Below are positions 47,940-56,580 of a stretch of 64,000 bases of DNA, piece by piece. Position 1 is the first letter of the stretch. Each line of letters starts with the position of its first letter. The position numbers and the translations under genes are program-made. Origin of the DNA: Prevotella sp. UBA4268. GTDB taxonomy: Bacteria > Bacteroidota > Bacteroidia > Bacteroidales > Bacteroidaceae. The DNA lies in contig DGWC01000009.1 of assembly GCA_002395135.1 (NCBI GenBank), positions 1 through 64,000 of the forward strand. The letters run 5' to 3'. Below the pieces are notes generated by a model. The model was given only the letters and a program-made list of their open reading frames with translations, was not told the DNA's origin and did not search any database.

Positions 47940-47966
47940 AGTAGCGTGAACGTTTATTAAAGTAAC
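47940..47966 (-). promoter_or_regulatory. Candidate HTCS operator, copy 3 (xusA operon)
   Basis: On the plus strand AGTAGC (47940-47945) and AGTAAC (47961-47966) form a direct repeat with 21-bp pitch with ACGTTTA between them, as in copy 1. The near edge is exactly 30 bp from the -7 box. Confidence 0.6.
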
Positions 47967-48040
47967 AAGATGTTAATTATTGATGTATTCATGGATTTTG
48001 CGTGATGGCGGTATTGGACGCGTTTGGGAGTTTAATATTT

Positions 48041-48087
48041 GTAACATTGTAGCGGAAACTTTATTTAGTGTAACATTTGTGCAGCGG
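48041..48087 (+). repeat. Direct repeat upstream of the HTCS promoter
   Basis: GTAACATTGTAGCGG (48041-48055) and GTAACATTTGTGCAGCGG (48070-48087) share both ends (GTAACATT, GT, AGCGG) with a 3-bp insertion in the second. It lies just upstream of the -7 box at 48104 and differs from the xylan operator. Possibly a separate or autoregulatory site. Confidence 0.45.
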
Positions 48088-48103
48088 TTTGTGCAAAAAT
48101 GCT

Positions 48104-48111
48104 TATATTTG
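48104..48111 (+). promoter_or_regulatory. -7 promoter box of the HTCS gene
   Basis: TATATTTG fits TAnnTTTG, 42 bp upstream of ATG 48154. Confidence 0.55.
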
Positions 48112-48153
48112 CAACAAATTTGATACAATTCAAACTAACTGCATGTGAATTTA

Positions 48154-51100
48154 ATGTTACGTAAAGTTCTATTAACCTCAGCATTGATCTTATTGGGCAC
48201 CATGGATGCTGTCTATGGTCAGACTGGGAAACTCTTTGATGCAGACAAACAGTTGTCGAGCAGTTTCACGAGTCAGGTGTATCTTGACCGTGACGGATTC
48301 ATTTGGGTGGCCACGCGCAACGGCTTGAACCGCTATGACGGATATCAGTTCTATACCATTAAAAAGGAGAACGAAAACCAGCGCGCCATGGCCAGCAATT
48401 ATGTGAACTGTATGATTCAAGACGGCACCGGTCTTTTCTATCTGGGCATGTATGGTGCCTTGCAGACATACGACGGTAGCAGTTTCCACGATGTGGAAGT
48501 GCGCGACTTGGATGGAAACGTGGTTCCTTGTTACATGACCTGTTTCTTGCAGCGAAAGAACGGCGACTTGCTCGCTGGCACTTCCGGTCATGGCCTCTTG
48601 AAAATCGTTGACAGAGGGCATGCCGTGCAGCAGAACGGCCCCTTGCGCCAAGTTCATACCGTGCAGGACATGGCTGAAGACCGCCAGGGACATATTTGGA
48701 TAGTGACCAAGAGTCTGGGACTGCTGGAATATGACGGAAAGACGGCCAAAAGATATTTCACCGATCCATCCATCGTGGAGACGCTGCGCAGGATCCGCCT
48801 CGACAAAGAAGGCAATATCTATGTGGGCACCTCAAAGAGCGGCGTGTATGTGCGCAGCGCCAAAGGCGGTGAGTTCCGCCATCTTGACGTGACGGGCAAT
48901 AATCACGTGGCGTCGCTCTACTGTTGTCGCGACGGAAAAATGATGATTGGCTTCGACGGAAAGGGCGTGGCCATCTACGACCCCGCAACCGGGAAAGTTA
49001 GCGATAATCCCTTCTTCAGCCGCGAAGTGGACCTCACCAAGAGCAAGGTATATAGTATGGTGGAGGATTCCAGTGGAAACATCTGGCTCGGACTGTTGCA
49101 AAAAGGTATTTTCATGCAGCCAAGGCGCGTTTCGGGATTCCGCTATCTGGGTTATAAACTGGGTCCCAACAATGTGATTGGCCAGGCTTGTGTCATCAGT
49201 ACCCTCATTGACAGCAAGGGATGCTGTTGGGTGGGCACCGACAAAGACGGACTCTATTGCATGGACGAATACCAGCAACTCATCCGTCATTTCAAGGAAG
49301 GTTTCCCGGCATCGGTGATGAGCATTGCCGAAGACAGCGAAGGCCGAATCTGGGTGGGCAGTTGGAACGAAGGATTTGGCTATATTGATGCTGCCGGCAA
49401 CGGTTATCACCAGTATCCGCAATACAAGTCATCTAGCGTTTTTGCCATACAGTCATTCGGGCAGACGCTGTGGATAGCCACGATGGGACAAGGATTGCTG
49501 AGGATAAACCAGGCGACAGGGCAGTTGAAAGCCTATACAATGGATGCCAAGGCCGTTACCGACAGGAAGGTGAATAGCATTGCCAACGACTTCATCTCAA
49601 AAATGTCGTTGTCGCCAGACGGGAAAAGAGTCTATCTGGCCACCACCATGGGCGTGTGTTGCCTCGATGTGGAGAGAGAAAGTTGGACGAGCGTGTTCGG
49701 AGAAAACTGTCTGAACTATGGCGTGCCTGCCCGTATCGTCAAGGAATGCGGCAATATGGTGTGGATAGGCACTAACGATGGTCTTTATTGCTATGACAAG
49801 TCGAAGAAGAGTCTCCACTTCTACACCATGGAAAAGGGACTTGCCGACAACGGTATCGCTTCCATAGAACAAGACAAGCAGGGCCGACTTTGGATAGGCA
49901 CCGACCACGGTTTGTGCTGCCATGATCCCAAGACAGGACTCATGCAGAGTTATTTCGTGGACAGCGGTTTGCAGTCGAATGAGTTCTCCGATGGTGCTTC
50001 CTGTTACCATCCGCGCGGTGTGATGCTCTTCGGCGGCGTTGGTGGCATCACCTGGTTCCGCCCCGAGAACATCCAGCAAAGCAAGTGGAATGCCAAGGTG
50101 AGCCTTGTGAATTTTATCGTGAACCGTGAACATGTGACCAGCGCATCCAAGTCTGGCGGCTACCAAATCTGTGACACCACGGTGATTGCAGCCAGCCGTT
50201 TCGACTTGTCGCCCCACGACAACACGTTTGCCATCCAGTTCTCCACGCTTACTTATGATGCCCCCGAGCATATCACCTATCTGTATAGCATCAACGGAGA
50301 CCCGTTCATTCGCATGCAGCCGGGTACGAATGAAATCACGTTCACCCATCTGTCGCCCGGCACGTATCAATTCAAGGTGAAGGCGCAGCGCGACAACCAG
50401 TTCACCGCAGAGAAGGAATTCACCGTTGTTGTGCACACTCCGTGGTACCGTTCGCTGTGGGCATGGTGTGTCTATTTGTTGGCAATTGCCTTCGCCGTGT
50501 GGAGATACAGGGTGGGACTGCGCCGCAAAGAGCAGAACCGTCTGCGTCTGCAGGAGCATATCCATGCTGAAGAGATGGGCGAGGCCAAACTGCGCTTCTT
50601 CATGAATATCAGTCATGAGATACGCACACCTATGACGCTGATTGTCACACCATTGACATCACTGATCAAAAATGAGACGGATCCCAACAGAAAGAACATC
50701 TATGAAACCATCAGGCGCAATGCCGAGCGCATACTCAACTTGATTAATCAGATGATGGACCTCAGAAAAATTGACAAGGGACAGATGCCTATGCACATGG
50801 CAGAGACCGATCTGGTGGCTTTCGTTAAGGAGATACACGATCTTTTCGAGCATCAGGCCAAGTCGAAGCAAATAGAAATGGTGTATGAACACGATGCCGA
50901 CACGTTGCCCGTATGGATTGACCGTCGCAATTTCGACAAGGTGATTGTGAATATCTTGTCGAATGCATTCAAGTTCACGCCTACTGGAGGGCGGATCAAC
51001 ATACGTGTCACTCACGATGACCAGCATGCCTCGATTGCCGTGAGCGACAATGGGGAGAAGATTCCTGAGGATAAGATAGGAAGAATATTTGAGCGTTTCT

Positions 51101-52152
51101 ATCAGACACCCTCTGCCGTGAACGACCGAAACGTGGGTACCGGCATCGGCCTTGACCTGACACGCTCGCTGGTGGAACTGCATCATGGAACCATTGAGGT
51201 GCATAACTTGGAACAAGGATGCGAATTTACCGTCACCATTCCTATGGGCAACAGCCATCTCACAGAGGAAGAGATGCTGGTTGACAAAGAAGCAGAGGTC
51301 GACGCATTGCAGAATGACGACATGAGCATGCTGGAAGAGGAGGGCGAAGACGTGCCAGTAGTCATTCAGCAACCAGCGGGAAAGAAACCTATTATCGTTG
51401 TCGCTGAAGATGATGACGAGATCAGGAACTATCTCGACACCGAACTGAGCAAGGACTACGAGGTGAAAACATGCGTCAACGGCCGCGAGGCATTCACCGA
51501 GACCTTGCGCCTGTTGCCCGCGCTGGTGCTCAGCGATGTGATGATGCCCGAGATGGACGGCAACAAGTTGTGTGCCAAGATTAAGTCAAATCCCAGCACG
51601 AACCACATCCCCGTAATACTGCTGACTGCCAAGAGCCGCGATGAAGACAAACTGGAAGGTCTGGAAACAGGAGCAGATGCCTATGTGGTGAAACCTTTCA
51701 ACATGGACATCCTGCGGCGCAAGATTGTCAATATCCTGAATTCCTACCGTCTCCTCCAACTGAAATTCGGCCGCAACGATGCGCTTGAGGAGCAGGTTGA
51801 CAAAGTACAGGTGGTTTCGCCCGACGAGCGACTGCTGAAACGCGTGATGACGGTTATCAACCAGCATCTCGACGACTCCGATCTCAGTGTTGACATGATT
51901 GCCGATCAGGTGGGCATTAGCCGTGTGCACCTCCACCGGAAGATGAAGGAACTGACGGGACAGACACCTCATGACTTCATCAGAAACCTGCGACTAAAGC
52001 AGGCTGCCAACCTGCTTGCCAACCGGGGCATGAGTGTCACCGAGGTGATGTATGCCTGCGGTTTCTCCAGTTCAGCCTCATTCTCCACGGTGTTTAAGAA
52101 ATTTTATGGCATGTCACCGCGTGATTATATGAAGGAACATCAGGAGCGTTAA
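48154..52152 (+). CDS. xynR: Hybrid two-component system regulator (HTCS) of the xylan locus
   Basis: 1332 residues from ATG 48154 (GTG 48145 possible). Signal peptide, then two runs of beta-propeller repeats (DRDGFIWVATRNGLNRYDGY; QGHIWIVTKSLGLLEYDGKT) and a Y_Y_Y domain form the periplasmic sensor. A membrane segment lies at about 765-785 (LWAWCVYLLAIAFAVW). Histidine kinase with phospho-His about 821 in MNISHEIRTPMTLI and N-box NILSNAFKFTPT; receiver with Asp about 1128 in LVLSDVMMPEMDG; AraC-type DNA-binding end (VTEVMYACGFSSSASFSTVF). It probably senses xylo-oligosaccharides and activates the xus operon and the enzyme operons. P. bryantii XynR has this layout and role. Divergent from xusA. 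Confidence 0.94.
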   Translation: MLRKVLLTSALILLGTMDAVYGQTGKLFDADKQLSSSFTSQVYLDRDGFIWVATRNGLNRYDGYQFYTIKKENENQRAMASNYVNCMIQDGTGLFYLGMYGALQTYDGSSFHDVEVRDLDGNVVPCYMTCFLQRKNGDLLAGTSGHGLLKIVDRGHAVQQNGPLRQVHTVQDMAEDRQGHIWIVTKSLGLLEYDGKTAKRYFTDPSIVETLRRIRLDKEGNIYVGTSKSGVYVRSAKGGEFRHLDVTGNNHVASLYCCRDGKMMIGFDGKGVAIYDPATGKVSDNPFFSREVDLTKSKVYSMVEDSSGNIWLGLLQKGIFMQPRRVSGFRYLGYKLGPNNVIGQACVISTLIDSKGCCWVGTDKDGLYCMDEYQQLIRHFKEGFPASVMSIAEDSEGRIWVGSWNEGFGYIDAAGNGYHQYPQYKSSSVFAIQSFGQTLWIATMGQGLLRINQATGQLKAYTMDAKAVTDRKVNSIANDFISKMSLSPDGKRVYLATTMGVCCLDVERESWTSVFGENCLNYGVPARIVKECGNMVWIGTNDGLYCYDKSKKSLHFYTMEKGLADNGIASIEQDKQGRLWIGTDHGLCCHDPKTGLMQSYFVDSGLQSNEFSDGASCYHPRGVMLFGGVGGITWFRPENIQQSKWNAKVSLVNFIVNREHVTSASKSGGYQICDTTVIAASRFDLSPHDNTFAIQFSTLTYDAPEHITYLYSINGDPFIRMQPGTNEITFTHLSPGTYQFKVKAQRDNQFTAEKEFTVVVHTPWYRSLWAWCVYLLAIAFAVWRYRVGLRRKEQNRLRLQEHIHAEEMGEAKLRFFMNISHEIRTPMTLIVTPLTSLIKNETDPNRKNIYETIRRNAERILNLINQMMDLRKIDKGQMPMHMAETDLVAFVKEIHDLFEHQAKSKQIEMVYEHDADTLPVWIDRRNFDKVIVNILSNAFKFTPTGGRINIRVTHDDQHASIAVSDNGEKIPEDKIGRIFERFYQTPSAVNDRNVGTGIGLDLTRSLVELHHGTIEVHNLEQGCEFTVTIPMGNSHLTEEEMLVDKEAEVDALQNDDMSMLEEEGEDVPVVIQQPAGKKPIIVVAEDDDEIRNYLDTELSKDYEVKTCVNGREAFTETLRLLPALVLSDVMMPEMDGNKLCAKIKSNPSTNHIPVILLTAKSRDEDKLEGLETGADAYVVKPFNMDILRRKIVNILNSYRLLQLKFGRNDALEEQVDKVQVVSPDERLLKRVMTVINQHLDDSDLSVDMIADQVGISRVHLHRKMKELTGQTPHDFIRNLRLKQAANLLANRGMSVTEVMYACGFSSSASFSTVFKKFYGMSPRDYMKEHQER

Positions 52153-52175
52153 CGCGGTTTTGGGGCTGCTATATG

Positions 52176-52214
52176 AAGAATGCCGTTTGCACGTGTTGTG
52201 CAAACGGCATTCTT
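52176..52214. terminator. Bidirectional terminator between HTCS and metalloprotease genes
   Basis: A perfect 17-bp stem, AAGAATGCCGTTTGCAC (52176-52192) with GTGCAAACGGCATTCTT (52198-52214), and a 5-nt loop. It is followed by TTGTTTT on the plus strand and lies between converging genes. Confidence 0.85.
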
Positions 52215-52293
52215 TTGTTTTGGATTGCAGTCGGCAAGCATTCCGTCAATGCGTGGCGGGCAATGCTTGCCCAGCCTTTGCGGGCGCGAAATG

Positions 52294-54876
52294 TTATTTC
52301 ACATTCTCACGCTTGTCGCGTATTTTCTTGATGCGGAGCAGCAGGTCCTCGTAGTGCAGATAGTTGATTGAGTTCTTTGCACTCAGGTCTTTCTGCTTTT
52401 TCACATATTCCTCAATCTTGTTCAGATGCTGCAAGGCATAGAGAATGGCATCGCTGTTCTGCGGAGTGGCGCTGTTCTGGCGACCCAAAGCCGCTGCAAT
52501 GCTGTTTGCCACCTGCGAAGAGGATGTCTGAGCAGGCTGCGGATTCAATATGCCATCCATTCTGTCCACGTATGTACGCTCCAGTTGGCGACGGAAACTG
52601 TTGGCTTTTTCGTCTTTGTTGTTGATGGGCTTCCATACAGACGCGAACACGTCGTTGAGGTATTCCTCAAGTGGATAGATGCCGGAATTGTATTCGTTGG
52701 TGAGGAGCGTCGGTGCCAGTTCATACGAAATGGTGGTTGTGGCCCTGCTCAGCATCTCCGACTCTGGGTCAATACCCAGTTTGTCAACAATGCTTTGCGG
52801 GTAGAGCCAAGTCTGCGGCTCCATGACATTGCGTCCCATCCATTCGATGGCTTCCTTCTGAATGGCTTTCGGCACATACTCATAGGGCTTCATGCCGGGG
52901 ATGGTGTTGTGGTATTTGCCGTAGATGTTGCGCTGCACGTGGCCGCAATAGCGCTGGAACTGCGCTCTCACCGACTTGTGCATTTCGTCGAGGTCGTCAT
53001 ATTGTCCGTCGGGCTGTGCCGTCCAAGCCTCCAGGTTTTCCATCACGCGCTTCAGGTTCTTGATGCCGTAATCGCTGGCTTTCATGTTGTTGTCGCCAAT
53101 GCTTTCAGTCTGGCTGCGCGGGTCGGAACCACGTCCCTCGTCACCGCAGTAGGCCACGTGCGGGTTGTTTTTCAGCATTTCTGTCACTTGCTTTCTCAGA
53201 GCATCTTTCTCCTTATACGGATCTTTGAACTCCGGACGATACTGATAGCCCCATTTGATGGCCCATTTATCGTAGTCGTTGATACGTGGGAAGAGTCCTT
53301 TTTCACCAATCTTGTCTTCTGGCTGTGCCACGTAGTTGAAGCGAGCATAGTCCATGATAGAGTAGGTGTGCCCATGAGCCTCCACCCACTTCTTGTCGCG
53401 CAGTTTCTCAACGGGGGTGAAATGGCTGGAAATCATGTTATGGCGAAGTCCCAGCGTATGTCCCACCTCGTGGCTGCTGACAAAGCGGATGAGTTGTCCC
53501 ATCAGTTTGTCGTCGAGGTTCATCTTCTGAGCGCGCTTGTCGAGCGGTCCGCATTGGGTGATATACCATTTGCGCACCAGGTTCATCACATTGTGATACC
53601 AGCAAACGTGGGCTTCGATGATTTCTCCTGAGCGGGGATCCACGATGTGCGGGCCATAGGCATTCTCTGTCTCACTCGGCAGATAGCGGATGAAACTATA
53701 GCGTGCATCGTCGGGGCTGATGCTTCCGTCGGCAGGAACTTCCTTGGCAACGATGGCATTCTTGAATCCGGCAGCCTCGAATGCCACATTCCAGTCGTTG
53801 ACACCGGCAATCAGATAAGGCACCCACTTCTTCGGTGTGGCCGGGTCGATATAATACACAATCTGTTTCTTGGGCTCCACCAGTTTGCCAGCGGCGTAAG
53901 CCTTCGGGTCTTTGGGCTCCAGGCGGTAGCGGGCAGCGATGTTATACTTCTTTGAAGGATTAGAGTCGGTGAACTTGGTGATGCGGTCAACGAAGTAGCC
54001 GACGCGCTCGTCTTCGAATCTCGGCTGCATGGGCGTTTCCGGAAGCAGCACAATGCTGGTGTTCAGGCTCAATGTGATGAAGCCCGTGCGGCTGGCCGGT
54101 GTGGAAGAACCACCCAGGCGCACGCCTCCAGCAGCGGCACCGCCTCCGCCTCCGGCAGAATATGTGCGCAGTGTGCTTACCTCCAAGTTGATGGGATAGG
54201 TCTTAATGGTGTCAATGAAGGTGCGGTCGGCCATGATGCCGCCAAGGCCCAGACCGCTCTTGCTGCTGTTGGCAAAACTGGTGACGCCGTTGTCTTGCAG
54301 GAAAAGGTTGGTCACGTCAATGAGGCGGGCACCTGTTTCCTTGTTCTTGCCGATGACGTCAAACTTCATCACGATAGGGTCTACGGTTGAAATGTCAACC
54401 AGTCGGCTCATGTCTTCGCTGGGGTCGGCCACCTGTGTCTTTACAAATGTGCGCATGAAGACGGTGCTTGTGTCGCGCTCTTCCAGATAGAATGCAGAAT
54501 GGCTGACTTCCTCACCGGGCAGTTTGGCAAATCCTTGCGGCACGTTCACGTAGCGTGCTACGGCAAGGAACATGCGGCCAAAGAGGTTCTCGGGTACTTC
54601 GAAGTACCATTTCTTTTCAATATGGCGCACGGTGAAGACACCTTCTTGCACGGAACCGCCCTTCTTGATTAGTTCCTCATAGGCATTGCCTTTCTTCTTG
54701 GCTTCTGGTTTCGTTCCGGGGCCACCAGGCTTCATGCCGTGTCCTTGTTGGTTAACGGAGTCTTTCTTTGTTACAGTCGTATCATCGGGAACGACCAACG
54801 ATTGCCGGGAGAGCGCATAACAATGTCCCCCCTGCAACATAAGCATTGCTATGACAGCGAGTGCAAAATGTTTCAT
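52294..54876 (-). CDS. Secreted zinc-dependent metalloprotease (DUF5117/DUF4953 type)
   Basis: 860 residues with a signal peptide (MKHFALAVIAMLMLQGGHCY). A low-complexity Gly/Pro/Lys region (about 45-65) precedes the DUF5117/DUF5118-like N-terminal domain (GVFTVRHIEKKWYFEVPENL). The metzincin-like zinc motif HEVGHTLGLRH starts at about His469, with a Met-turn candidate HTYSIMDYARFNY about 35 residues on. These proteins are common in Bacteroidota and are poorly characterised. Not obviously part of the xylan system, and separated from it by a strong terminator. No clear -7 box was found upstream. Confidence 0.85.
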   Translation of the reverse strand: MKHFALAVIAMLMLQGGHCYALSRQSLVVPDDTTVTKKDSVNQQGHGMKPGGPGTKPEAKKKGNAYEELIKKGGSVQEGVFTVRHIEKKWYFEVPENLFGRMFLAVARYVNVPQGFAKLPGEEVSHSAFYLEERDTSTVFMRTFVKTQVADPSEDMSRLVDISTVDPIVMKFDVIGKNKETGARLIDVTNLFLQDNGVTSFANSSKSGLGLGGIMADRTFIDTIKTYPINLEVSTLRTYSAGGGGGAAAGGVRLGGSSTPASRTGFITLSLNTSIVLLPETPMQPRFEDERVGYFVDRITKFTDSNPSKKYNIAARYRLEPKDPKAYAAGKLVEPKKQIVYYIDPATPKKWVPYLIAGVNDWNVAFEAAGFKNAIVAKEVPADGSISPDDARYSFIRYLPSETENAYGPHIVDPRSGEIIEAHVCWYHNVMNLVRKWYITQCGPLDKRAQKMNLDDKLMGQLIRFVSSHEVGHTLGLRHNMISSHFTPVEKLRDKKWVEAHGHTYSIMDYARFNYVAQPEDKIGEKGLFPRINDYDKWAIKWGYQYRPEFKDPYKEKDALRKQVTEMLKNNPHVAYCGDEGRGSDPRSQTESIGDNNMKASDYGIKNLKRVMENLEAWTAQPDGQYDDLDEMHKSVRAQFQRYCGHVQRNIYGKYHNTIPGMKPYEYVPKAIQKEAIEWMGRNVMEPQTWLYPQSIVDKLGIDPESEMLSRATTTISYELAPTLLTNEYNSGIYPLEEYLNDVFASVWKPINNKDEKANSFRRQLERTYVDRMDGILNPQPAQTSSSQVANSIAAALGRQNSATPQNSDAILYALQHLNKIEEYVKKQKDLSAKNSINYLHYEDLLLRIKKIRDKRENVK

Positions 54877-55000
54877 AATGAGTTGTTAGGTTTTTAGATA
54901 TAATTATTTCTATTATTTTTATTGACGTAAACAGGCGCTTCTTGTATAACAGACTTAATTTTTTTTTGCATTCATTGTGTTTTCTTGATGGCATTTGTCC

Positions 55001-55050
55001 AGAAAAAAACCACTATCTGCATGCTTCATCAGCCATGCCAGATAGTGGTT
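55001..55050 (-). terminator. Terminator of the sigma/FecR/SusC/SusD operon
   Basis: AACCACTATCTGCATG (55008-55023) pairs with CATGCCAGATAGTGGTT (55034-55050) with one bulged C. On the minus strand it is followed by seven T (55007-55001 read as A on plus, with one C at the end). A good rho-independent terminator for the leftward operon, 64 bp past the SusD stop. Confidence 0.85.
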
Positions 55051-55113
55051 CTGTTAAAATGTATGTGTGTTATTCATCAGGGATTATCGTTTCATTATGC
55101 GTAGCGCCACATG

Positions 55114-56553
55114 CTATTCATCCGTGTTGAGGGTGAGATTCGGGTTCTTCTCGCGTGCAGATTTCGGGAATGGAATGATGTAGAGGCGAGAGTTGGGATT
55201 CAGCGTATAGGTTTGCTGAGGCACATCCTTGTTGAGCACGGGGAATGTGCGCGTAATGGTTTTGGCATATTCGCTTTCGGTATTGAAACGCTTCAGGTCC
55301 CAGAAACGGTGGAATCCGAAGAGCAGTTCCTTGCGGCGCTCGGTGATAATCAGTTTCACCATGTCGGTCTGGCTGCTGGGTGCTGTCTCGGCTGTATAGC
55401 CTTTTATGCGCTTTGCACGCAGGTCGTTCACATATTGCATGGCAGCCGTGTTGTTGCCCAGCCGTGCATTGGCCTCTGCTGCTATCAGATAAACCTCAGC
55501 CGTGCGGAGGCCTACTGTGGCATAGTAGAACCTGTTGAGCGTTGCCGTGGTTTGCCAGATGGAAGCCCCCGAACCGTAGTCATAATAGTAGGCATAGGAT
55601 GATTTGTCAGACTGCACAAAGAAGAGCGCATATCGCTGGTCGTTCACCTGGTCAAACATATTGGTCAGTTCCGGACTGATCTGGCCGTAGTTATAGGCAA
55701 TCGAACCGGTGAATCCCACCGATGAAGAAGTGGCATCGAGCACTTCCGGATTGCCGCTCTTGCCGCCCGTATAGCGGTAGTCGGTATTGCTTGTCACCTT
55801 GGAAATTGTGGTGTAGTCAACCAGTTGGTTGTTCAGTGCCAGACTCTTTTCAGCCGCATCCTTGGCATCTTGCCAGTCGCGATGGAAGAGGCACACCAGT
55901 GCTTTCAGGCCATATCCGTAAGCCAGCGAAGGATGTCCAAGGTTGAGAGGCTTCTCCTGCAGGTAGGGCAGGGCCTCGTCAATCTCTTTCATGATAAACC
56001 TGTATGCCTCTTCAACAGTGGATTTCGTCGGTGTGGCTTCCAAATCATATTTATCCATAATCACAATACCGCCGTCGCTCTGTGCTGTTGCCGGATTGTA
56101 AGCCTTGGCATAGTTGTTCAATACCACAAAGTGTTCCCATGCGCGGAGCAGTCTGGCCTCTGCTTTGCCCAGTTTCTTGATGCTCTCGTCGCCGATGCTG
56201 TTGTCTATATTGTCAATCACGATGTTGTATCGCAGAATGTACATGTATGCATTCTCATAGAGATTGTTCTGGGCCAACTCCTTCCTGTCAGCCTTTTCGT
56301 TGAATGTGAAGTTGATGCCGTCGAAGGTTGTGTTCTCGTTTCCGATGATGTTGCCTTCGCGTGCATAGGAATCGTCAGTGAGCAACGCATAACTGGTAGG
56401 CCAGTAGGTGCGGTTGGGGAACACCACCAGTTCGTAGTAAGTGTATGCAGAGTCTACGGTGATGGCTCCTTTCGGCGTGATGTCTATATAGTCATCGCAT
56501 GCAGCAAACATGACTGCACATGTGAGCAATATGGAATATAATAGTTTTCGCAT
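55114..56553 (-). CDS. SusD-like lipoprotein of the ECF-controlled operon
   Basis: 479 residues, short for the family. Lipobox FAAC (Cys19). Helical half with KLGKAEARLLRAWEHFVVLN and the C-terminal family segment NDLRAKRIKGYTAETAPSSQ with LIITERRKELLFGFHRFWDL. The surface binding partner of the SusC-like protein 27 bp upstream. No enzyme genes accompany the pair, so the ligand is not indicated; glycoprotein glycans, peptides or another nutrient are possible. Confidence 0.9.
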   Translation of the reverse strand: MRKLLYSILLTCAVMFAACDDYIDITPKGAITVDSAYTYYELVVFPNRTYWPTSYALLTDDSYAREGNIIGNENTTFDGINFTFNEKADRKELAQNNLYENAYMYILRYNIVIDNIDNSIGDESIKKLGKAEARLLRAWEHFVVLNNYAKAYNPATAQSDGGIVIMDKYDLEATPTKSTVEEAYRFIMKEIDEALPYLQEKPLNLGHPSLAYGYGLKALVCLFHRDWQDAKDAAEKSLALNNQLVDYTTISKVTSNTDYRYTGGKSGNPEVLDATSSSVGFTGSIAYNYGQISPELTNMFDQVNDQRYALFFVQSDKSSYAYYYDYGSGASIWQTTATLNRFYYATVGLRTAEVYLIAAEANARLGNNTAAMQYVNDLRAKRIKGYTAETAPSSQTDMVKLIITERRKELLFGFHRFWDLKRFNTESEYAKTITRTFPVLNKDVPQQTYTLNPNSRLYIIPFPKSAREKNPNLTLNTDE

Positions 56554-56580
56554 GATGTAAATATTATTATTGTTGTTGAG

